The notes: generated by a model from the sequence alone, not told the origin. 64,000 nt of DNA from 40CM-4-69-5 sp036556905 (GCA_036556905.1 DATBIM010000094.1:1-64000), one strand, 5' to 3'; positions 23,390-33,428 are shown, counted from the first letter of the stretch. Numbers and translations are program-made.

Positions 23390-23739
23390 CAGCCGACCTC
23401 CTCGACGAGAGCTTCTTGCGGTTTCGCCGGCCGGGCCCGCTTCCGGATGGGCACGCGAACAGAGAGGAACCGCAGAACCTTCTCGTTGAGACGCAGCTGC
23501 CGCTCGAACTCCTTGATCATCGCCGGCTCCGCGCTGACCGTCAGCACCCCGTAGGTGCCCTCCCGCTGCTTCCGGATGTCGTAGGCGAGGCGGCGCTTGC
23601 CCCAATTCTCCACGTTGGTGATCTCGGCTCCCAGGCCCTTGATCAGCTCGCCGAGCTCGACGAGCACCGCGGCGACCTCCTCATCGGTGGGCCGGGAATC
23701 GACGATCACAAGAATTTCATACGCCCGCAGACCTTTCAC
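23389..23739 (-). CDS. rpsF: 30S ribosomal protein bS6
   Basis: The core runs from LRAYEILVIVDSRPTDEEV through ENWGKRRLAYDIRKQREGTY to KVLRFLSVRVP, all S6 hallmarks. The GTG at 23739 is given as the start conservatively. A CTG three codons later (23730) gives the family-typical N-terminus M-R-A-Y-E-I and has GGGGGTGA at ideal spacing, whereas the GTG has its G-run immediately adjacent. Upstream TTG/ATG codons in the same frame lack proper spacing. A promoter-like TTGACC (23793-23788), 18 bases, TTTGAT lies just after the groEL terminator. S6 pairs with S18 on the 30S platform. Confidence 0.9.
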   Translation of the reverse strand: MKGLRAYEILVIVDSRPTDEEVAAVLVELGELIKGLGAEITNVENWGKRRLAYDIRKQREGTYGVLTVSAEPAMIKEFERQLRLNEKVLRFLSVRVPIRKRARPAKPQEALVEEVG

Positions 23740-23799
23740 CCCCTTTCGAGAGCGCCTTAGGCTATCAAACATCCCTTCAGGCAGCAAGGTCAACGTCCG

Positions 23800-23840
23800 A
23801 AAAACAGTACGGCCCGGGTCGGTCGCCCGGCCCGGGCCGT
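23800..23840 (-). terminator. intrinsic terminator of groES-groEL
   Basis: On the minus strand ACGGCCCGGG (23840-23831 read as its complement) pairs perfectly over ten bases with CCCGGGCCGT across a 12-base loop, followed by ACTG and five T (23804-23800). It lies 37 bases past the groEL stop and separates the chaperonin operon from rpsF. A second eight-pair GC hairpin lies between the stop codon and this stem. Confidence 0.8.
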
Positions 23841-23876
23841 CGCCCGCGCATCGCGCGGGCTCAACCTCACCTGAGC

Positions 23877-25499
<1,623 letters not shown>

Positions 25500-25524
25500 C
25501 TGTCACGTCCCTCCTTGGCGATGG

Positions 25525-25812
25525 TTACTCCAGGATGGCGAGGACGTCCTCCTCGCGCAGGATCAGGTATTCCTTTTCGTCGATCTTCACTTCCGAGCCC
25601 GAGTACTTGCCGAACAGAATCCGGTCCCCGGCCTTGACGTCGAGCGGGATCTTCTTGCCATCCTCGCTGACCTTGCCGTTGCCGGCGGCCACGACCTTCC
25701 CCTCCTGGGGCTTTTCCTTGGCGGTATCGGGGATGATGATCCCGCCCCGGCGGACCTCCTGCTCCTCGAGCCGCTCCACCAGGATGCGGTCATGCAGCGG
25801 ACGAATCTTCAT
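25525..25812 (-). CDS. groS: co-chaperonin GroES (Hsp10)
   Basis: 95 residues from the ATG at 25812: MKIRPLHDRILVERLEEQE, mobile-loop region RRGGIIIPDTAKEKPQEG, and GDRILFGKYSGSEVKIDEKE. The frame is open upstream and contains a GTG at 25884, preceded at five bases by GGAGG, that would add 24 Lys/Thr-rich residues; standard GroES begins at MKIRPLHD, so the ATG is preferred. Controlled by the CIRCE and sigma-70-type promoter upstream. Confidence 0.95.
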   Translation of the reverse strand: MKIRPLHDRILVERLEEQEVRRGGIIIPDTAKEKPQEGKVVAAGNGKVSEDGKKIPLDVKAGDRILFGKYSGSEVKIDEKEYLILREEDVLAILE

Positions 25813-25916
25813 AACCCTCTTTGCCTCCTTGTTCTGGTGCTGGACGGTGCTCGCTGGTTTTCCGGCTGTGCGCTTTGTGGCCACGATTGCCTCCGGTGAT
25901 TGCCTCCGGTTATCTA

Positions 25917-25943
25917 TTAGCACTCCCCGAAAGCGAGTGCTAA
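25917..25943. promoter_or_regulatory. CIRCE element (HrcA operator)
   Basis: TTAGCACTC (25917-25925), nine bases, GAGTGCTAA (25935-25943): an exact match to the CIRCE consensus. It overlaps the -10 region of the groES promoter, so HrcA binding would block transcription until heat stress. The hrcA gene is not in this window. Confidence 0.97.
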
Positions 25944-25970
25944 TATAGCCGCGCCGCGGGGATTGTTCAA
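25942..25970 (-). promoter_or_regulatory. sigma-70-type promoter of groES-groEL
   Basis: TTGAAC (25970-25965), exactly 17 bases, TATATT (25947-25942) on the minus strand. The -10 abuts the CIRCE, the usual vegetative-promoter arrangement for HrcA-controlled chaperonin genes. The leader to the groES ATG is about 120 bases and contains a 13-base tandem repeat (25885-25910) with two GGAGG copies. Confidence 0.8.
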
Positions 25971-25992
25971 GTCAAAAATTCGAGGGCGGGAG

Positions 25993-26952
25993 ATGGCAAA
26001 AAGCTTATTGATATCCAATGTTTTGCCAGAAGAGTCCCGGCGGCTGATCCCCGCTGATTTCAGCGTTGACTATAACCCCAGCGACGCGCCCTTCTCCAAG
26101 CTTGAGCTGATCCGCCGGCTGCAGGGCAAAGAGGGTCTGATCTGTCACATCATCTCCACCGTCGATGACGAGGTCCTGGGGGCCAGCCCCACGCTGAAGA
26201 TAGTGGCGAACGTCGCCGTGGGCTACAACAACATCGACCTGGCGGCAGCCCGGCGACGTGGCATCATCGTCACCAACACCCCTGACGTCCTCACCGAGAC
26301 CACCGCGGACTTCGCCTGGACCCTGCTCATGGCCGCCGCCCGGCGAGCGGTGGAGGCGGATCACTACGCACGCTCGGGACAGTGGAAGGCCTGGAAGTGG
26401 GACCTGCTCTGGGGCCTGGATGTGCACGGCAAGACGCTGGGCGTCCTGGGCTTCGGCCGTATTGGCCGCGCGGTGGCTCGCCGGGCCAGGGGCTTCGACA
26501 TGCGCATCCTCTACCACGATGCGCTGCGCGCGGACGACGCCGCCGAGCGCGAGCTGAGGGCCACCTGGGTCGATCGGAACACGCTGCTCCGAGAGTCGGA
26601 TTTCATCACGGTACACACTCCGCTCCTGCCCGAGACACGCCACCTGATCGACGAGACGGCGCTCCGCACGATGAAGAAGACGGCCATTGTCGTCAACGCC
26701 GCCCGGGGGCCCATCGTGGACGAAGCGGCCCTGGTGCGGGCCCTCGGGGAGGGGTGGATCGCCGGGGCCGGCCTCGACGTCTTCGAGGAGGAGCCCAAGA
26801 TCCATCCGGGCCTCCTGCCCCTGCGCAACGTGGTGCTGGCCCCTCACATTGCCAGCGCTTCCTACGACACCCGCCTGGCCATGGCGACGCTCGCGGTCCG
26901 CAACTGCCTGGCCGTCCTGGACGGCAAGCCACCCCTCACGCCCGTGTCGTGA
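25993..26952 (+). CDS. D-2-hydroxyacid dehydrogenase (glyoxylate/hydroxypyruvate reductase type)
   Basis: 319 residues. The NAD(P)-binding Rossmann motif is LGVLGFGRIGRAVARRA. The catalytic set is Arg in VNAARGPIVDEAALV, Glu in LDVFEEEP and His in VLAPHIASAS. VANVAVGYNNIDLAAARRRG and TNTPDVLTETTADFAW are typical of the GyaR/GhrB (D-glycerate dehydrogenase) branch. The likely reaction is NAD(P)H-linked reduction of glyoxylate or hydroxypyruvate. The ATG at 25993 follows GGGCGGGAG closely. It diverges from groES, with the CIRCE in the shared region, so mild heat-linked effects are possible. Confidence 0.9.
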   Translation: MAKSLLISNVLPEESRRLIPADFSVDYNPSDAPFSKLELIRRLQGKEGLICHIISTVDDEVLGASPTLKIVANVAVGYNNIDLAAARRRGIIVTNTPDVLTETTADFAWTLLMAAARRAVEADHYARSGQWKAWKWDLLWGLDVHGKTLGVLGFGRIGRAVARRARGFDMRILYHDALRADDAAERELRATWVDRNTLLRESDFITVHTPLLPETRHLIDETALRTMKKTAIVVNAARGPIVDEAALVRALGEGWIAGAGLDVFEEEPKIHPGLLPLRNVVLAPHIASASYDTRLAMATLAVRNCLAVLDGKPPLTPVS

Positions 26953-26988
26953 CCCGGCCGCAGCCCGTCCCGATTAGAATGGACTCCG

Positions 26989-28035
26989 GTGGCCCTCCTC
27001 ACGCTCGCGCGCCTGACCAAGCGCTTCGGCTCCGACCGGACGCCGGCGGTTAACGGCCTGACCCTGTCGGTCGAGCAGGGGCAGATCCTCGCCCTGCTCG
27101 GCCCCTCTGGCTGCGGCAAGACCACCACGCTCAGACTCATCGCCGGATTCGAGCATCCCGATGCCGGTCAGGTCGTCATCGGGGGGCGCTTGATGGCCGA
27201 TGGCGCCCGGGGGACCTCGGTACCACCGGAGGCGCGCGGTGTAGGGGTGGTCTTCCAGGATTACGCGCTGTTCCCGCACCTCACGGTGAAGGACAACGTC
27301 GGCTTCGGCCTGCACGCGCTACCCCGCGAGAGACGACGGGAGCGCGTGCGCAGCGTGCTCGACCTCGTCGGCCTCCTGGCGTTCGCCTCACGCTATCCGC
27401 ACGAGCTCAGCGGAGGCCAGCAGCAGCGCGTAGCCGTGGCCCGGGCCCTGGCCCCGGCCCCCACGCTCATCCTGCTCGACGAGCCATTCTCCAACCTCGA
27501 CACCGACCTTCGCGCCCAGATGCGCGACGAGGTGGAAAAGGTGCTCCGGGGCACGGGCACGACCGCGGTCTTCGTGACTCACGACCAGGAAGAAGCCTTC
27601 ACCATCGCCGACGTGGTCGGGGTCCTCAACGAAGGGCAGCTCCAGCAATTGGGGACGCCGGAAACGATCTACCACCATCCGGCCACGCCCTTCGTGGCCG
27701 AATTCGTCGGTGCCGCCGATTTCCTGCCCGGCCTCGTGACCCCGGCAGGCATCGTGACCGAGGTCGGGGTGTTCGGAAACGAGGAGGGCCGCGAGCCCGG
27801 GGAGAAGGTGAAGGTGATGATCCGGCCTGATGACATCACGTTCGTCCCGGCGCCGGATGGTGAAGCCGTGATCGTACGGCGATACTTCCGCGGCCCGGAG
27901 ACACTCTACTGCCTGGGGCTCGCCTCGGGCCGCCGCGTGCACTCCTCCCAGCCCTCGGCGGCAGCCTTCCCTACGGGCCTGCGGGTACGTCCCGAGGCCC
28001 ACGTGATCCACGTGGTCACGTTCCCGCTGAGCTAG
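26989..28035 (+). CDS. ABC transporter ATP-binding protein (PotA/FbpC type), orphan
   Basis: 348 residues: ABC domain with Walker A LLGPSGCGKTTTLRLIAGFE, Q-loop VVFQDYALFPHLTVKDNV, signature LSGGQQQRVAVARALA and Walker B LILLDEPFSNLD, followed by a C-terminal TOBE-like domain (VKVMIRPDDITFVP). This is the layout of ATPases serving polyamine, ferric-iron or sulfate/molybdate importers. No permease or binding-protein gene is adjacent, so it must work with components elsewhere or be a remnant of a cluster. Start GTG at 26989. Its TAG stop shares bases (CTAG) with the convergent mrfB-like gene. Confidence 0.88.
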   Translation: MALLTLARLTKRFGSDRTPAVNGLTLSVEQGQILALLGPSGCGKTTTLRLIAGFEHPDAGQVVIGGRLMADGARGTSVPPEARGVGVVFQDYALFPHLTVKDNVGFGLHALPRERRRERVRSVLDLVGLLAFASRYPHELSGGQQQRVAVARALAPAPTLILLDEPFSNLDTDLRAQMRDEVEKVLRGTGTTAVFVTHDQEEAFTIADVVGVLNEGQLQQLGTPETIYHHPATPFVAEFVGAADFLPGLVTPAGIVTEVGVFGNEEGREPGEKVKVMIRPDDITFVPAPDGEAVIVRRYFRGPETLYCLGLASGRRVHSSQPSAAAFPTGLRVRPEAHVIHVVTFPLS

Positions 28036-29267
28036 CCCGGCGCGACGGTAGTGGCCAGCCGGCGCTCGAGGCGGCCCAGGCGACGCCCCAGCGCGTCGAG
28101 CGCCGGCGCCGGGGCGCCTCCGGCCTCGGCTCGGCCCAGCGCCCGGCACACGATGTCCCGGGCCCGTACGTAGTCGCGGCGGCGGTGCTCATGGTACTTG
28201 GCCAGCTCTTCCCAGGGGTGCAGGTCGAACCCGCCGGCGCTGGCCACCGCCTCCCACAGCGCGCAGGCCACGTCCCAGCGGGCCAGGCGTTTCTCCCACA
28301 GCGCCAGGCGCAGGCGAACCCAGCGGGCCTCGGCACCATCGAGCCCGGCCTCGAGGGCGGCGCGGTAGCAGGCGGCGCTCCGCTCACGGTCCACGCGCTC
28401 CCACAGCCGCCCGAGCCCGGCCAGCTCCCAGGGCTGGGCGCTGACATCGCTGCCGACAAGCGTGCGGGTGAACCAGCCCAGCAGCCCCGCCAGCGACAGG
28501 ACGTCGGCCCGGTTGTGGTCGAAGATCCTGGCCAGCGGTGCGGCGCGGCGGCTCCTCAGAAAGTCGAAGTAGAGAGCGGGGATCAGGGCGCCGGGGACAT
28601 CGTCGTCGCGGACGAGGCCGAGCACCTCGCGCTCCAGCGTCAGTAGCCGGCAGTCGGCGAGCCGGGCTGCCCAGACCCGGCGGGCTGCCCGCAGCAGATC
28701 GAGGTGGCCCGGCACCGCCGGCCAGCGGCGACGGGCCAGCACGAAACGTGTCTCCAGCAGCGGCAGGTCGAAGCCACTACCATTGAAGGTGACGAGCCCG
28801 CTGGCGCGGCCGAGCAGCGGCTCGAGCGCGGCCAGCAGCGCCGGCTCCTCGTCGAAGTCGCGCATGAAGTACTGCACGACGACGAAGCGGTCGCCCTCCA
28901 CGTAGCCCACCCCCACGAGGAACGCGTAGGTGCCGGTGCCTCCGGCGAGACCGGTCGTTTCGGTGTCGAGAAACAGCAGGCCACGAGCCTCGGCCGGCGC
29001 CTCCTCGGATCGGGCGATCAGGCCGAGAACGTCGGGCGACGCGTCGAGGGCGTGGGCCAGGGCCATTCGGCCGTGGCAGTGGGCCAGCGGGAACTCGCGG
29101 CGCACCGTGACCAGCCGCCCCGCCGGCGTGTCGACCAGCTCACCACCCACGACACGTTCGACGGGCTCGGGCGCGGGCCGCGCCGGCCGGGAGGCTTCGA
29201 TCCGCCGGATGATCCGGCGGAGCTCGTCGACGCTTCCCCGGCCGCGCAGCTCAGCGGGCGAGCTCAC
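28032..29267 (-). CDS. MrfB/YprB-like ribonuclease H-fold exonuclease
   Basis: 411 residues from a GTG at 29267 inside the end of the helicase gene (17-base overlap). The DEDD-type exonuclease motifs are LFLDTETTGLAGG, TFNGSGFDLPLLETR and FDHNRADVLSLAGL. The C-terminal 130 residues carry TPR-like helices (LGRLWERVDRERSAACYRAA). In Bacillus subtilis the YprA helicase and YprB nuclease (MrfA/MrfB) act together in mitomycin-C lesion excision; the same adjacent pair in overlapping coupling supports that role here. It converges with the orphan ABC ATPase. Confidence 0.82.
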   Translation of the reverse strand: MSSPAELRGRGSVDELRRIIRRIEASRPARPAPEPVERVVGGELVDTPAGRLVTVRREFPLAHCHGRMALAHALDASPDVLGLIARSEEAPAEARGLLFLDTETTGLAGGTGTYAFLVGVGYVEGDRFVVVQYFMRDFDEEPALLAALEPLLGRASGLVTFNGSGFDLPLLETRFVLARRRWPAVPGHLDLLRAARRVWAARLADCRLLTLEREVLGLVRDDDVPGALIPALYFDFLRSRRAAPLARIFDHNRADVLSLAGLLGWFTRTLVGSDVSAQPWELAGLGRLWERVDRERSAACYRAALEAGLDGAEARWVRLRLALWEKRLARWDVACALWEAVASAGGFDLHPWEELAKYHEHRRRDYVRARDIVCRALGRAEAGGAPAPALDALGRRLGRLERRLATTVAPG

Positions 29268-31596
29268 CGAGCAGCGCCGCCGCCGTGACCTTGGCACGGC
29301 GACCGACCTCGTTCACCGGGCCCACACAGGACGGGCAGCCCCAGCGACAGGGACAGGCCTGGAGCGTCTCCAGCCCGCGCCGCAGCAACAGGGGAAGCAC
29401 GTCGAACACCCGCTCGGCCAGGCCGATGCCACCGGCGTGAGCGTCGTACAGGTAGATGGTGGGCTGGAACCGCTCGGCGCTCAGGAGCCGCCGCTTGGCG
29501 CTCTCGCGGGTCGCCACCGCTCCCGTCTCGGCCGGTGTCGTATCCCCCAGCCAGGAGCCGAGATCGCGAATATCGCAGAGCAGGAAGATGGGAGCCAGGT
29601 GGTGCAGCAGGTACGCCACTGCCCGCATGCCGTCGATGAGCTCCTCGCGGGAGGCGCTCATGCGGGACAGCATCTCCTCGGGCAGCGTGATCCAGGCGCT
29701 CGTCGTCTGCTTCTCCTGCTGGGGCAGCTCCACCTCACCGGAGCCCACGTTCTCCAGCGTCCCCAGCTTGATCTTCTTGAAGCCGACCACCTTCTCGGCC
29801 ACGAGCACCTCGCCCTGCTCGGCCACGTAGGCGGGGTGCTCGCGGTCGGCCAGGCGACGGAGGATCCACACCCCTTTGGCGCTGATCGCATCGGTGAAGT
29901 AGTCGACGTTGACCCGCTTGACGTAGGCGACTTTCTCCTCGTCCTCGCGGTAGTGCAGCTCCTGGACCTCGTAGGGCTCGCTCTCCACCATGTAGATCGC
30001 CTTGGGGTGAATGGTGGCAAAGGCGCTGCCCCAGTCGACCTCGGCGATGATCTGCCGTCGCTTGGTCTGTCGCTCATCCCGGGCCGTGGTGTCGATCACC
30101 AGGAAGTTGTCGCTGGTGACCGTTCGCAGCGAGATGTGGTCGGCCGGATACGTCTCCGACGCCCAGTGCCAGCGCCCCCCGGCCTGGTGAAGGACCCCCT
30201 CGTCCTCCAGCGCGGCGAGGTAGCGACGGACGTCCAGCTCTCCGAGCCGTTCCTCTCCTCCGAAGGGCAGCTCGAAGGCGCCGCACTTGAGGTGGTTGAC
30301 GAGGATGAACGGGTTGTCGGGGTTGACGCGAGCATGCTCGGGGGGCGTGCCGAAGAGGTAATCGGGGTGCGCGACCATGAACTGATCGAGCGGGGCGCTG
30401 GTGGCGACGAAGACGGCGGCCGAGGAGCCGGCCCGGCGGCCGGCGCGCCCCGCCTGCTGCCACAGCGAGGCGATCGTGCCCGGATAGCCAGCCAGCACGG
30501 CCACGTCCAGGTGACCAATGTCCACGCCCAGCTCCAGGGCATTGGTGGAGACGACACCCAGCACGTCACCCGCCCGCAGCCCCTGCTCCACCGCGCGCCG
30601 GCGACCAGGCAGGTAACCGCCCCGATAACCACGAACAATGCCGGCATCGCCCGTGCGGTCGGCCACACCGCCCTTGATCGCCCCGAGGAGAACCTCGGTG
30701 GCCAGGCGGCTCTGCGCGAAGACGATGGTGGGGATCCGGGCCTGGAGAAACCGGACCGCCAGCCGGGCGGCCTCGCCCAGGTACGGCGCCCGGATCCCGA
30801 GCTCGGCGTTCACCACGGGCGGGTTGTAGCAGAGGAAGAGCTTGTCTCCCCGGGGGGCCCCGTTCTCGGATACCTCCGCCACGCTCTCCCCCGTGAGCCG
30901 CTCGGCCAGCTCGCGAGGATTGGCGATCGTGGCCGAAGCCATGACGAACTGCGGGTTCGACCCGTAGTGACGGCACAGGCGCTTGAGCCGGCGAACGACG
31001 TTCGCCACGTGGCTGCCGAACACGCCCCGGTAGGCGTGGAGCTCGTCGATGACGACGAACCGGAGATTCTGGAAGAGCACTGCCCACTTGGTGTGGTGGG
31101 GCAGGATCCCCGAGTGCAGCATGTCGGGGTTGGTCAGAACCAGGTTGGCGCGCGCCCGCACCGCGCGACGGGCATCCTGCGGCGTGTCACCGTCGTACGT
31201 GAACATCCGGAGCTCGGGCAGGCTCCGGGCCAACTCCTCCAGCTCGGCCAGCTGATCCTGGGCCAGGGCTTTCGTGGGGAAGAGGTAGAGCACGCGCGCG
31301 TCGGGCTGGGCCAGCAGCGTCTGGAGCACGGGCAGGTTGTAGCAGAGGGTCTTGCCCGAGGCGGTGGGGGTCACGACCACGACGTGTTCGCCCTTGTCGA
31401 CCAGTTCCCAGGCTCGTGCCTGATGCGAATAGAGCTCCGTGATACCGCGGGCGCGCAGCGCCTCGGCGACCCGCGGATCCAGTGACGACGGGAAGGGAAC
31501 GAGGACGGCGGGTCGCGGCGGAAAATGGCGGAACGTCGTGATGCACGGCCCGGTCGACGGCGACGTCAAGAGATCGTCGAGGATCTCGCCGAGCAT
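29251..31596 (-). CDS. MrfA/YprA-like DEAD/DEAH helicase with DUF1998 domain
   Basis: 781 residues. Motif I is VVTPTASGKTLCYNLP, motif II is VIDELHAYRG, motif III MASATIANP, and motif VI QAGRAGRRAGSSAAV. The C-terminal third is a DUF1998 region ending with the zinc-type cysteine cluster QACPCRWGCPSC. This architecture is that of YprA/MrfA, a 3'-5' helicase which with MrfB repairs mitomycin-type damage independently of UvrABC. The gene starts at ATG 31596, divergent from the VanZ gene, and overlaps mrfB. Confidence 0.88.
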   Translation of the reverse strand: MLGEILDDLLTSPSTGPCITTFRHFPPRPAVLVPFPSSLDPRVAEALRARGITELYSHQARAWELVDKGEHVVVVTPTASGKTLCYNLPVLQTLLAQPDARVLYLFPTKALAQDQLAELEELARSLPELRMFTYDGDTPQDARRAVRARANLVLTNPDMLHSGILPHHTKWAVLFQNLRFVVIDELHAYRGVFGSHVANVVRRLKRLCRHYGSNPQFVMASATIANPRELAERLTGESVAEVSENGAPRGDKLFLCYNPPVVNAELGIRAPYLGEAARLAVRFLQARIPTIVFAQSRLATEVLLGAIKGGVADRTGDAGIVRGYRGGYLPGRRRAVEQGLRAGDVLGVVSTNALELGVDIGHLDVAVLAGYPGTIASLWQQAGRAGRRAGSSAAVFVATSAPLDQFMVAHPDYLFGTPPEHARVNPDNPFILVNHLKCGAFELPFGGEERLGELDVRRYLAALEDEGVLHQAGGRWHWASETYPADHISLRTVTSDNFLVIDTTARDERQTKRRQIIAEVDWGSAFATIHPKAIYMVESEPYEVQELHYREDEEKVAYVKRVNVDYFTDAISAKGVWILRRLADREHPAYVAEQGEVLVAEKVVGFKKIKLGTLENVGSGEVELPQQEKQTTSAWITLPEEMLSRMSASREELIDGMRAVAYLLHHLAPIFLLCDIRDLGSWLGDTTPAETGAVATRESAKRRLLSAERFQPTIYLYDAHAGGIGLAERVFDVLPLLLRRGLETLQACPCRWGCPSCVGPVNEVGRRAKVTAAALLGELAR

Positions 31597-31669
31597 CGCG
31601 CCACTCTACCACGCCCCCCTTCTCGCCGAGAACGCCGAACCGCTTCCCGCCCACGGTAGACTGGGGCGC

Positions 31670-32260
31670 ATGCGACCCATCCACTGGCTGCCTCCGCTGG
31701 CCTGGATGGGAGTGATCCTCCTCCTCTCGACGGAGGCCGGCAGCGCCGAGCGAACCAGTCGCCTGCTCCTCCCCCTGTTCCGGTGGCTCCTGCCGTCGGC
31801 CACCACCTTGCAGCTCGACGCCCTGCACGGGCTCGTCCGGAAGGCCGCCCACGTCTCCGAGTACGCAGTCCTGACCTTCCTCTGGTTCCGTGCCTTGACG
31901 GCCGGGGCTCGGTGGTCGCCGCGCGCCGCCGCCTGGGTGGCGCTGGCGACCGGTCTGGGCTGGGCCTGCCTCGACGAGGCTCACCAGATCCTCGTTCGCG
32001 GCCGTACCGCGAGCCCGGGCGACGTCGTGCTCGACGGGGCCGGGGCGCTCGCTGCCCTGCTCGTGGCCCGGGTGGGATGGCAGCGCGTGGCGGACATGAC
32101 CACAGCGGTACTGCTGTGGGGCGCTCTCGGCGGGGGCGCGGTGCTGCTCGTCCTGGACGCGACGGTCGGCCTCTCATCACCCGCGCTGTGGATCACCACG
32201 CCGGCGGCGGCCCTCGTCCTGGCGCTCCGGCGCCGGGCGCGATCGAGACCTAGACCGTGA
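31670..32260 (+). CDS. VanZ-like family membrane protein
   Basis: 196 residues with about five membrane helices. The VanZ-type motifs are RKAAHVSEYAVLTFLWFRAL (the H and E in a helix), and DEAHQILVRGRTASPGDVVLDGAGA, where D-E-x-H-Q and the downstream D-x-x-x-D-x-x-G are the conserved core. VanZ confers low teicoplanin resistance in enterococci; in most bacteria the family is uncharacterised. Start ATG at 31670. Its stop overlaps by 11 bases the convergent permease gene. Confidence 0.85.
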   Translation: MRPIHWLPPLAWMGVILLLSTEAGSAERTSRLLLPLFRWLLPSATTLQLDALHGLVRKAAHVSEYAVLTFLWFRALTAGARWSPRAAAWVALATGLGWACLDEAHQILVRGRTASPGDVVLDGAGALAALLVARVGWQRVADMTTAVLLWGALGGGAVLLVLDATVGLSSPALWITTPAAALVLALRRRARSRPRP

Positions 32261-33152
32261 GGCGGGGATCGAGCGTGTCGCGGAGCCCGTCGCCGAACAG
32301 GTTGATACCGAGCACGGTGATGAGGATGGCGAGCCCCGGGAAGGTCGCCAGCCACCACGCCGTGGTGATGTAAACACGCCCGTCGGCCAGCATCCCACCC
32401 CAGGTCGGAGTGGGGGGCTGGACCCCGAGCCCCAGGAACGAGAGCGCCGACTCGATCACGATGACGCGCGCCATGTCCAGCGTGGCCACGACCAGCCAGG
32501 GGGTGAAGGCGTTGGGCAGGATGTGCCGGACGACGATCCGCCAATCGCGCAGGCCCAGGGCGTGGGCGGCCTGCACGAACTCTCGCTCCCGCAACGACAG
32601 GACCGAGCCGCGGACCACGCGCGCGTAGATCACCCAGCTCGACACCCCGATGACGACGATGATGATCGGCAGGCTGGGCCCGAGCACGCCGATCACCGCA
32701 ATGGCCAGGAGAATGAAGGGGAAGGCGAGCTGAACGTCGCCGAGCCGCATCAGGATGTCGTCCGTCCACCCTCCGAAATAACCGGACAGGAGCCCCGTCA
32801 CCAGGCCCAGGACGCCGGAGAGCAGCACCGCGGCAAACCCCACCATGAGGGCCGGCCGCGCGCCGTAAATCACGCGGGCCAGCAGGTCGCGCCCGAGATG
32901 ATCCGTGCCGAGTGGGCGAAGGAGTCCGGCCTGGTCGCGCCAGCCCGGGGGTTTGAGACGGTTGCTGATGTCCTGCTCGACCGGGTCAAACGGGGACAGC
33001 AGGGGTGCCGCCAGCGCGGTGATGACGACCAGGACGACGACAAGCAGACCGAAGAGCGCGGTCCGGCGTCGGGCCAGGCGCCGGCCGAACGTGATCCACT
33101 GGCGCGCGACGGACGACGGCTCGGCCTCCAGGGGCAGTGTGGCGTCGATCAC
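32250..33152 (-). CDS. peptide/nickel-type ABC transporter permease (DppC/OppC family)
   Basis: About 300 residues. After helix 1 (LFGLLVVVLVVITALAAPLL) comes the OppC_N region LLRPLGTDHLGRDLLARVIYGA, then the inner-membrane transport domain with the EAA-like loop VQAAHALGLRDWRIVVRHILPNA, split here, and FLGLGVQPPTPTWGGML near the C-terminus. The start is uncertain: the GTG at 33152 lacks a clear ribosome site, and the frame is open leftwards through the 66-bp repeat block. It is transcribed after the dppB-like gene but separated from it by the repeats rather than overlapping. No binding protein or ATPase gene adjoins. Confidence 0.85.
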   Translation of the reverse strand: MIDATLPLEAEPSSVARQWITFGRRLARRRTALFGLLVVVLVVITALAAPLLSPFDPVEQDISNRLKPPGWRDQAGLLRPLGTDHLGRDLLARVIYGARPALMVGFAAVLLSGVLGLVTGLLSGYFGGWTDDILMRLGDVQLAFPFILLAIAVIGVLGPSLPIIIVVIGVSSWVIYARVVRGSVLSLREREFVQAAHALGLRDWRIVVRHILPNAFTPWLVVATLDMARVIVIESALSFLGLGVQPPTPTWGGMLADGRVYITTAWWLATFPGLAILITVLGINLFGDGLRDTLDPRLTV

Positions 33153-33184
33153 GGCGAGGGCGGTGTGCCCGACGAGGGCCGTGT

Positions 33185-33428
33185 GCCCGGCTCGGGCCGC
33201 GGGTGGCCTGCTCCAGGCGCCCGTGGCTTCTGTTGTAGCGAGGGCCGTGAGCCCGGCTCGGGCCGCGGGTGGCCTGCTCCAGGCGCCCGTGGCTTCTGTT
33301 GTAGCGAGGGCCGTGTGCCCGGCTCGGGCCGGGGGTGGCCTGCTCCAGGTGCCCGTGGCTTCTGTTGTAGCGAGGGCCGCGAGCCCGGCTCGGGCCGCGG
33401 GTGGCCTGCTCCAGGTGCCCGTGGCTTC
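33185..33428. repeat. 66-bp tandem repeat (about 3.7 copies)
   Basis: Copies begin at 33185, 33251, 33317 and 33383, each opening GCCCGGCTCGGGCC and containing CTGCTCCAGG, CCCGTGGCTTCTG and TTGTAGCGAGGGCCG; the last copy is truncated at 33428 where the upstream gene ends. Copies differ by one to four substitutions. The period is 22 codons, so frames on both strands stay open through it (minus frame: TEATGAWSRPPAARAGLTAL-type units). It occupies almost all of the space between the two permease genes. Each unit contains a GCCCG-gct-CGGGC hairpin. Confidence 0.93.

Noticed and set aside
28930..31485. 851-codon plus-strand ORF opposite the helicase
   Set aside because: Shadow frame; the opposite strand encodes a full set of helicase motifs.
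33185..33428. CRISPR-like array
   Set aside because: The 66-bp units are contiguous with no variable spacers and no cas genes nearby; it is a tandem repeat.
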